Shown: positions 58,853-64,000 of the stretch, piece by piece | Layout: each line of letters begins with the position of its first letter | Numbering within the stretch: position 1 is the first letter of the stretch | Origin: Channallabes apus | Taxonomy: Eukaryota > Chordata > Actinopteri > Siluriformes > Clariidae | Direction of reading: 5' to 3' | DNA: 64,000 nt | Assembly (NCBI GenBank): GCA_030522415.1 | Contig: CM060114.1 | Coordinates: 27,773,804-27,837,803 of the forward strand | Position numbers and translations under genes: made by a program | The notes under the pieces: model-generated | Database searches by the model: none | Told to the model about the DNA's origin: nothing | What the model saw: only the letters and a program-made list of their open reading frames with translations

Positions 58853-59216
58853 TGTCACGTTTCCCTCTATGTCTACTGTATGTCGGCCGTGGTTGCGAGG
58901 CATGATCGCGGAGGCAAGCTGACGGTTAACAAAGTCCTTTATTTTTTAAATCAAACAAAACAAAAAGCACTCCAACACAAACTAACGTTAAATCAACGGT
59001 TGCCAGACGCCTGACTGGAGTCCAGCCAGGCTATTTATAACTAAACATAAACCATTAATCAAATTAACTTCCCTCGGTTCAGGTGATCTTCTACGTCACC
59101 TGACCGAGGTGCAAACTGGGAACTGAAGTCAAACTGAACGAAAAACAAAACTACAACTCAAAACACAACATAAATATAAATGGCGCTCTGGCGCCATCTA
59201 GAGGTTAACCGTTACA
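58853..59216 (-). repeat. 3' LTR (364 bp)
   Basis: Identical by eye to the other LTR except for a 5-bp insertion (CTGTA or equivalent) near 58873-58880. It contains the stop codon of the ORF and its last few residues. Confidence 0.9.
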
Positions 59217-61588
59217 TTACCCCCCCTCCCAAAAATGCTCCTCCGGAGCATCACCGGAGGCCCCGGACACCCACCCCAATGTTCTACCTCTAGCCTCCTA
59301 TCCAGGAGGCTGGGTGACGGGGCTGGAGGACTGCTCTGCGGCTGCTGGGCTGGAAGCGTGCTCGGCGGTTGCAGAGCTGGAGAAGGGCTCGGCGGCTGCA
59401 GAGCTGGAGAAGTGCTCGGCGGCTGCAGGGCTGGAAGCGTGCTCGGCGGCTGCTGGGCTGGAGAAGGGCTCGGCGGCTGCAGAGCTGGAGAAGGGCTCGG
59501 CGGCTGCAGAGCTGGAGAAGGGCTCGGCTGCTGCAGAGCTGGAGAGGTGCTCGGCTGCTGCAGAGCTGGAGAGGTGCTCGGCTGCTGCAGAGCTGGAGAG
59601 GTGCTCGGCTGCTGCAGAGCTGGAGAGGTGCTCGGCTGCTGCAGAGCTGGAAGCGTGCTCGGCTGCTGCAGAGCTGGAGAAGCGCTCGGCTGCGGCAGAG
59701 CTGGAGAAGCGCTCGGCTGCGGCAGAGCTGGAGAAGCGCTCGGCTGCGGCAGAGCTGGAGAAGCGCTCGGCTGCGGCAGAGCTGGAAGCGTGCTCGGCTG
59801 CGGCAGAGCTGGAAGCGTGCTCGGCTGCTGCAGAGCTGGAGAAGCGCTCGACGCAGGCGTGGGAGCGGTCACTGCGCTCGTAGACGGCGTGGGAGCGGTC
59901 ACTGCGCTCGTAGACGGCGTGGGAGCGGTCACTGCGCTCGTAGACGGCGTGGGAGCGGTCACTGCGCTCGTAGACGGCGTGGGAGCGGTCACTGCGCTCG
60001 TAGACGGCGTGGGAGCGGTCACTGCGCTCGTAGACGGCGTGGGAGCGGTCACTGCGCTCGTAGACGGCGTGGGAGCGGTCACTGCGCTCGTAGACGGCGT
60101 GGGAGCGGTCACTGCGCTCGTAGACGGCGTGGGAGCGGTCACTGCGCTCGTAGACGGCGTGGGAGCGTGCAGTGCGCTCGACGCGGGCGTTGGAGCGTGC
60201 AGTGCGCTCGACGACGGCCCTGGAGCGTGCAGTGCGCTCGACGACGGCCCTGGAGCGTGCAGTGCGCTCGACGACGGCCCTGGAGCGTGCACGGCGTTCT
60301 CCTGCATCGTTGGAGCGTGCACGGCGCTCTCCTGCAGCGTGGGAGCGTGCACGGCGCTCTCCTGCAGCGTGGGAGCGTGCACGGCGCTCAACGACGGCTC
60401 AACGTCGTCCTCAAAGCCAGGAGGCGGTGGTAAAACGGGTGTGTCGGACAGCAGCTGTAGACACGCTGGCTCGCTGTCCTCAAAGCCGAAAGGCGGCGGT
60501 AAGACGGGTGCGTCGGACAGCAGCTGTAGACACGCTGGCTCGCTGTCCTCGAAGCTGGAAGGCGGCGGTAAGACGGGTGCGTCGGACAGCAGCTGCAGAC
60601 ACGCTGGCTCGCTGTCCCCGAAGCTGGAAGGCGGCGGTATCTCCTGCAGCGTGGGAGCGTGCACGGCGCTCTCCTGCAGCGTTGGAGCGTGCACGGCGCT
60701 CAACGACGGCTCAACGTCGTCCTCAAAGCCGGGAGGCGGCGGTAAAACGGGTGCGTCGGACAGCAGCTGTAGACACGCTGGCTCGCTGTCCTCAAAGCTG
60801 AAAGGCGGCAGTAAGACGGGTGCGTCGGACAGCAGCTGTAGACACGCTGGCTCGCTGTCCTTAAAGCCGAAAGGCGGCGGTAATACGGGTGCGTCGGACA
60901 GCAGCTGTAGACACGCTGGCTCGCTGTCCTCGAAGCTGGAAGGCGGCGGTGCGTCGGTCAGCGGCTGCTGACACGCTAGCTCGCTGCTGAGTGTCTGCGA
61001 GAGAGGAGAAAGCTCCGAGCCCGCTTCGCGGTCATCCCGGAAGTGGAGGATCATCTGCTGGAGCTCCTTAATATGCTCCAGCATTTCACTCACCCGTTCC
61101 GGCTCCGGAATCCACCACATGAGCTCCTCCTCTCTCTGCTGCTGCTCTGCCTGGGGTTTTCTTTCCCCCTCGTCACCGCCGTACTTGGGCTTCCTCGCCC
61201 TTCTCTTCCGGCCAGTGTGGGGAACCACGTGACCCCGTGCCGCGTCGCCCCTGAATGGCGTCCGCCGAATGGCGAGCCTGCAGCCCTCCCAGCTTTGTGG
61301 TGTGTCTCTCTCTCTCTCCTCGCTGCTCTCTCGTAGGTGCTCCTGCTCCTCCAGCAATCTGTACTCGCAGCTGCGGTACATCTCCTCCTCGTCCTCTACC
61401 AGCCCGATGTTATAGTCCCAGCCGTAGTCCTCCTCCTCGCTGTACCGCCAGTTCGTCAGCTCGGGCAAGATGGCCACTGCGCCCCCCCCAAAAAACTTCA
61501 GGAGGGGATCCTCCGCCATGCCTCTTGGTAGGTCTGGCAATCTGTCACGTTTCCCTCTATGTCTATGTCGGCCGTGGTTGCGAGGCAT
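59198..61588 (-). CDS. LTR-to-LTR ORF: Pro/Ser/Ala-rich repeat protein of unknown function
   Basis: 796 codons. The first ATG (61588) is inside the 5' LTR and the TAG is inside the 3' LTR; a second Met at residue 24 (61519) lies just outside the LTR. Residues 1-22 are basic (RHRHRGKRDR). Residues 24-110 are acidic and aromatic (NWRYSEEEDYGWDYNIGL; RLLEEQEHLRESSEERERD). A basic patch RKRRARKPK follows at about 130, then MWWIPEPERVSEMLEHIKEL (about 153-175), probably helical. The rest is repeats: 23-residue DSEPACLQLLSDAPVLPPP units, 10-residue AVTAPTPSTS units and 9-residue PALQQPSTS units, then a unique tail HWGGCPGPPVMLRRSIFGRG. It may be a Gag-like packaging protein by position, but no Gag, zinc-knuckle or enzyme motif is visible. 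Confidence 0.65.
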   Translation of the reverse strand: MPRNHGRHRHRGKRDRLPDLPRGMAEDPLLKFFGGGAVAILPELTNWRYSEEEDYGWDYNIGLVEDEEEMYRSCEYRLLEEQEHLRESSEERERDTPQSWEGCRLAIRRTPFRGDAARGHVVPHTGRKRRARKPKYGGDEGERKPQAEQQQREEELMWWIPEPERVSEMLEHIKELQQMILHFRDDREAGSELSPLSQTLSSELACQQPLTDAPPPSSFEDSEPACLQLLSDAPVLPPPFGFKDSEPACLQLLSDAPVLLPPFSFEDSEPACLQLLSDAPVLPPPPGFEDDVEPSLSAVHAPTLQESAVHAPTLQEIPPPSSFGDSEPACLQLLSDAPVLPPPSSFEDSEPACLQLLSDAPVLPPPFGFEDSEPACLQLLSDTPVLPPPPGFEDDVEPSLSAVHAPTLQESAVHAPTLQESAVHAPTMQENAVHAPGPSSSALHAPGPSSSALHAPGPSSSALHAPTPASSALHAPTPSTSAVTAPTPSTSAVTAPTPSTSAVTAPTPSTSAVTAPTPSTSAVTAPTPSTSAVTAPTPSTSAVTAPTPSTSAVTAPTPSTSAVTAPTPSTSAVTAPTPASSASPALQQPSTLPALPQPSTLPALPQPSASPALPQPSASPALPQPSASPALPQPSASPALQQPSTLPALQQPSTSPALQQPSTSPALQQPSTSPALQQPSTSPALQQPSPSPALQPPSPSPALQPPSPSPAQQPPSTLPALQPPSTSPALQPPSPSPALQPPSTLPAQQPQSSPPAPSPSLLDRRLEVEHWGGCPGPPVMLRRSIFGRGGNVTVNL
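59220..59230 (-). promoter_or_regulatory. Polypurine tract
   Basis: The minus strand reads GGGAGGGGGGG followed by TAA and then the 3' LTR start TGTAACGG, the expected place of the plus-strand primer. Confidence 0.75.
59330..59850 (-). repeat. 27-bp in-frame minisatellite (about 19 units)
   Basis: Units of 27 bp encode PALQQPSTS and variants (PALPQPSAS, PALQPPSPS). Copies vary mostly at the Q/P and S/T positions. The period is a multiple of three, so every frame on both strands tends to stay open. Confidence 0.9.
59851..60390 (-). repeat. 30-bp in-frame minisatellite (about 18 units)
   Basis: Units of 30 bp encode AVTAPTPSTS and related ALHAPGPSSS or AVHAPTLQES forms. Nine consecutive units at 59881-60150 are identical base for base. 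The flanking units diverge stepwise. Confidence 0.95.
60395..60965 (-). repeat. 69-bp repeats within a duplicated 312-bp block
   Basis: Units of 69 bp encode DSEPACLQLLSDAPVLPPP plus a variable FGFE-type end. Six clear copies are arranged as two triplets, each next to EDDVEPSLSAVHAPTLQES. Equivalent positions in the two triplets are 312 bp (104 codons) apart, for example AACGTCGTCCTCAAAGCC at 60401 and 60713. Confidence 0.85.
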
Positions 61589-61622
61589 GATCGCGGAGGC
61601 AAGCTGACGGTTAACAAAGTCC

Positions 61623-61628
61623 TTTATT
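61623..61628 (-). terminator. LTR polyadenylation signal
   Basis: AATAAA on the minus strand, about 90 bp downstream of the TATA box, which suits a short R region. The same signal in the 3' LTR would end the transcript. Confidence 0.6.
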
Positions 61629-61716
61629 TTTTAAATCAAACAAAACAAAAAGCACTCCAACACAAACTAACGTTAAATCAACGGTTGCCAGACGCCTGAC
61701 TGGAGTCCAGCCAGGC

Positions 61717-61724
61717 TATTTATA
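61717..61724 (-). promoter_or_regulatory. LTR TATA box
   Basis: The minus strand reads TTATAAATAGCC. With initiation about 25-30 bp downstream, the transcript would start near 61690 and carry the ORF start about 100 nt from its 5' end. Confidence 0.6.
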
Positions 61725-61906
61725 ACTAAACATAAACCATTAATCAAATTAACTTCCCTCGGTTCAGGTGATCTTCTACGTCACCTGACCGAGGTGCAAA
61801 CTGGGAACTGAAGTCAAACTGAACGAAAAACAAAACTACAACTCAAAACACAACATAAATATAAATGGCGCTCTGGCGCCATCTAGAGGTTAACCGTTAC
61901 AGTTAC

Positions 61907-62103
61907 TAACTAAGTACCATCAATCAAAAACATTTTTTTCCCCTGGGGGTTGGAAACAATATTTAAACTGAGAATTTTGATTGTGCAGAATATCAGGACA
62001 CAGGTATGAAAGTAAAAGTCCCTTTATTTCTCTATATAATTCCCTGCTACTGTACACTAATACACTCATCCCAGTGTGTTTTAGTGATTGAATACCATCA
62101 ATA
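61907..62103. mobile_element. mariner-like end fragment
   Basis: TTCCCTGCTAC and CACTAATACACTCATC (about 62040-62070) match the left end of the copy at 6790-7330. It is cut at 62104 by a Tc1 insertion. Confidence 0.5.
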
Positions 62104-62502
62104 CAGGTCCTTCTAAAAAAATTAGCATATTGTGATAAAGTTCATTATTTTCTGTAATGTACTGATAAACATTAGACTTTCATATATTTTAGATTCATTA
62201 CACACAAATCTGACACAAAAGTGGTTTTGGCTCTGTAAGCAGGTGCCAGGTCGTGCTGAAAAATGAAATCTTCATCTCCATAAAGCTTTTCAGCAGATGG
62301 AAGTATGAAGTGCTCCAAAATCTCCTGATAGCTAGCTGCATTGACCCTGCCCTTGATAAAACACAGTGGACCAACACCAGCAGCTGACATGGCACCCCAG
62401 ACCATCACATACTGTGGGTACTTGACACTGGACTTCAGGCATTTTGGCATTTCCCTCTCCCCAGTCTTCCTCCAGACTCTGGCACCTTGATTTCCGAATC
62501 TT
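62104..62502 (-). mobile_element. Tc1-like element, fifth family, interrupted by a LINE
   Basis: Follows TA (62102-62103). The terminal repeat starts CAGGTCCTTCTAAAAAAATT. The minus-strand frame (62450-62172) reads KYPQYVMVWGAMSAAGVGPL, CFIKGRVNAASYQEILEHFI and DEDFIFQHDLAPAYRAKTT, with the second catalytic Asp in FQHDLAP (HDxAP variant). Sequence beyond 62502 is replaced by an RTE-like LINE. The C-terminal catalytic Glu region is missing. Confidence 0.75.
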
Positions 62503-64000
62503 CTTCTTTGTCTTTCGGCTGTTCCCTTTCAGGGGTCGCCACAGCGAATCATCTGCCTCCATCTAACCCTATCCTCTGCATCCTCTTCTCTCACACCAAC
62601 TAACTTCATGTCCTCTCTCACGGCATCCATGAATCTCCTCTTTGATCTTCCTCTAGACCTCCTGCCTGGCAGTTCCAACCTCAGCATCCTTCTACCGATA
62701 TATTCACAATCTCTCCTCTGAACATGTCCAAACCACCTCAATCTGGCCTCTCTGACTTTATCTCCAAAACATCTAACATGGGTTGTCCCTCTGATGAACT
62801 CATTCTTGATCCTATCCATCCTTGTCACTCCCAAAGAAAACCTCAGCATCTTCAGCTCTGCTACCTCCAACTCTGCTTCCTGTCTTTTCTTCAGTGCCTC
62901 TGTCTCTAAGCCGTAGAGCATTGCTCGTCTCACCACTGTCCTGTACACCTTTCCTTTCATTCTCGCTGATACTCTTTTATCGCACAACACACCTGACACT
63001 TTTCTCCACCCATTCCAACCTGCCTGTACTCGTCTCTTCACCTCCTTTGAACACTCTCCGTTGCTCTCGACCGTTGACCCCAAGTACTTAAAATCCTGCA
63101 CCTTCTTTACCTCTGCTCCCTGTAGCCTCACTGTTCCTCTTGGGTCCCTCTCATTCACACACATGTATTCCGTCTTGCTGCGGCTAACCTTCATTCCTTC
63201 GTACCTCCACCTCTCCAAATTTTCCTCTACCTGTTCCCTGCTCTCGCTACAAAGCACAATGTCATCTGCAAACATCATAGTCCATGGAGACTCCTGTCTA
63301 ACTTCATCTGTCATCCTGTCCATCACTAGAGCAAACAAAAAGGGGCTTAGAGCCGATCCTTGATGCAGACACACCTCCACTTTGAACTCTTCTGTCACAC
63401 CTACAGCACATCTCACCACTGTCTTACAACTCTCATACATGTCCTGCACCACTCTAACATACTTCTCTGCCACTCCAGACTTCCTCATACAACACCACAG
63501 CTCCTCTCTCGGCACCCTGTCGTACGCTTTCTCTAAATCTACAAAGACACAATGCAACTCTTTATTACCTTCTCTGTACTTCTCCACCAGCATCCTCAAA
63601 CCAAATACTGCATCTGATGTACTCTTTCTAGGCATAAAACCATATTGCTGCTCACAAATTCTCACCTCTGCCCTTAACCTAGCTTCCACTACTCTTTCCC
63701 ACAGCTTCATTGTATGGCTCATTAGCTTTATACCTCTGTAATTGCCACAGCTGTGCACATCTCCCTTGTTCTTAAAAATCGGCACCAATACACTTCTCTT
63801 CCATTCCTCTGGAATCCTCTCATTCTCCAAGATCTCGTTAAACAAACTAGTCTGAAACTCTATTGCCACCTCTCCTAAGCACTTCCATACCTCCACAGGT
63901 ATGTCATCAGGACCAACAGCCTTTCCACTCTTCATCCTCTTCAACGCCCTTCTCACCTCACTTTTACTAATATTTGCTACTTCCTGCTCCACAACAGTCA
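62503..64000 (-). mobile_element. RTE-like LINE, running off the right edge
   Basis: Minus-strand non-LTR element inserted into the Tc1 copy. Its 3' end is very short after the stop (about 25 bp) and closes with an AAAGACAAAGAAGAAGA tail, as RTE-clade elements do. The 5' end lies outside the window. Clade assignment (RTE, perhaps Expander/RTE-X type) is from memory and unsure. Confidence 0.75.
62529..63992 (-). CDS. RTE-like LINE reverse transcriptase, partial, no stops
   Basis: 487 codons, open to the window edge, so the 5' part (normally an endonuclease) is not visible. RT motifs in order: PDDIPVEVWK (28-37), VPIFKNKGD and NYRGIKLMS (70-92), YGFMPRKSTSDAVF (117-130), CVFVDLEKAYDRVP (148-161, catalytic Asp), LHQGSALSPFLFALVMD (209-225), MMFADD (239-244, catalytic Asp pair), FKYLGSTV further on. 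The C-terminal part (RMDRIKNEFIRGTTHVRCFG and GRRSRGRSKRRFMD) matches the fragment at 52975. WRYEGMKV looks a few residues short relative to the usual ERR-GMKV wording, possibly a small in-frame deletion. No nonsense or frameshift is seen within the window. Confidence 0.8.
   Translation of the reverse strand: MEQEVANISKSEVRRALKRMKSGKAVGPDDIPVEVWKCLGEVAIEFQTSLFNEILENERIPEEWKRSVLVPIFKNKGDVHSCGNYRGIKLMSHTMKLWERVVEARLRAEVRICEQQYGFMPRKSTSDAVFGLRMLVEKYREGNKELHCVFVDLEKAYDRVPREELWCCMRKSGVAEKYVRVVQDMYESCKTVVRCAVGVTEEFKVEVCLHQGSALSPFLFALVMDRMTDEVRQESPWTMMFADDIVLCSESREQVEENLERWRYEGMKVSRSKTEYMCVNERDPRGTVRLQGAEVKKVQDFKYLGSTVESNGECSKEVKRRVQAGWNGWRKVSGVLCDKRVSARMKGKVYRTVVRRAMLYGLETEALKKRQEAELEVAELKMLRFSLGVTRMDRIKNEFIRGTTHVRCFGDKVREARLRWFGHVQRRDCEYIGRRMLRLELPGRRSRGRSKRRFMDAVREDMKLVGVREEDAEDRVRWRQMIRCGDP

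Larger units (their letters stand above)
58853..61901 (-). mobile_element. Nonautonomous LTR retrotransposon with one long ORF
   Basis: A complete 3049-bp insertion on the minus strand. It has LTRs at both ends (TGTAACGG...GTGACA in element orientation) and a 5-bp target duplication, GTTAC, at 58848-58852 and 61902-61906. A polypurine tract lies next to the 3' LTR. It has one 796-codon ORF and no reverse transcriptase, integrase, protease or RNase H motif, so it must be mobilised in trans. No convincing tRNA primer-binding site is seen after the 5' LTR (GATTGCCAGACCTACC). A Gypsy-type helper is likely from the 5-bp duplication and TG...CA ends, but this is inference. Confidence 0.9.
61543..61901 (-). 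repeat. 5' LTR (359 bp)
   Basis: In element orientation it starts TGTAACGGTTAACC and ends AAACGTGACA. It holds a TATA box, a polyadenylation signal and the ORF start codon. Confidence 0.9.

Noticed and set aside
59881..60150. CRISPR-like regular repeats
   Set aside because: The 30-bp units are directly adjacent with no spacers, lie inside a retroelement ORF, and the genome is eukaryotic.
59235..60971. Plus-strand ORFs of 578, 354, 209 and 189 codons opposite the retroelement ORF
   Set aside because: They are shadows of codon-phase minisatellites: periods divisible by three without stops keep all frames open. Promoter, TATA box, poly(A) signal and polypurine tract all point to the minus strand.

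Overview
This is a teleost fish nuclear DNA window. The evidence is two vertebrate genes with spliced exons, fish-type tRNA-derived SINEs, many Tc1/mariner copies, L2-like and RTE-like LINEs, and abundant microsatellites. The SINE and Tc1 set looks otophysan, perhaps catfish, but that is a guess from repeat style.

Two host genes are supported. At the left edge, on the minus strand, lies coding exon 1 of an LRIG-type gene (signal peptide plus LRRNT cysteines), with a GC-rich promoter carrying a CCAAT box and a ZNF143/THAP11-type motif. On the plus strand lies a complete SLC16A7 (MCT2, monocarboxylate transporter) coding region in four exons (46133-52038, 467 codons), with a probable noncoding first exon in a CpG-rich patch ending at 35800. 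Human LRIG3 and SLC16A7 are neighbours in the same divergent arrangement, so the left gene is most likely lrig3. A coiled-coil open frame at 5097-5342 could be an exon of something else, at low confidence.

The rest is mostly repeats. 1-16 kb: SINEs, mariner debris and microsatellites. 16.5-18.6 kb: a fold-back Tc1 derivative invaded by a PIF/Harbinger element that itself holds a SINE. 18.6-21.2 kb: an L2-like LINE with a decayed reverse transcriptase. 23.5-30.4 kb: a nest in which an old Tc1 copy is split by a CACTG-ended element, which is itself split by a younger Tc1; a 140-bp direct repeat brackets most of it. 31-46 kb: SINEs, a Tc1 with an internally deleted transposase, and the SLC16A7 5' region and first intron. 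52-58 kb: AT-rich 3' flank with an RTE-like LINE fragment.

58.85-61.90 kb: a 3.05-kb LTR retrotransposon with near-identical LTRs and a 5-bp target duplication. It holds one 796-codon ORF that starts in one LTR and ends in the other and consists largely of in-frame minisatellites. No reverse transcriptase or other enzyme domain is visible. It is the most unusual object in the window. 62.1-64 kb: a Tc1 fragment interrupted by an RTE-like LINE whose reverse transcriptase is open to the window edge.

Repeat family names come from recognition by eye, not from database searches. Boundaries are most reliable where a target duplication or terminal repeat is stated.
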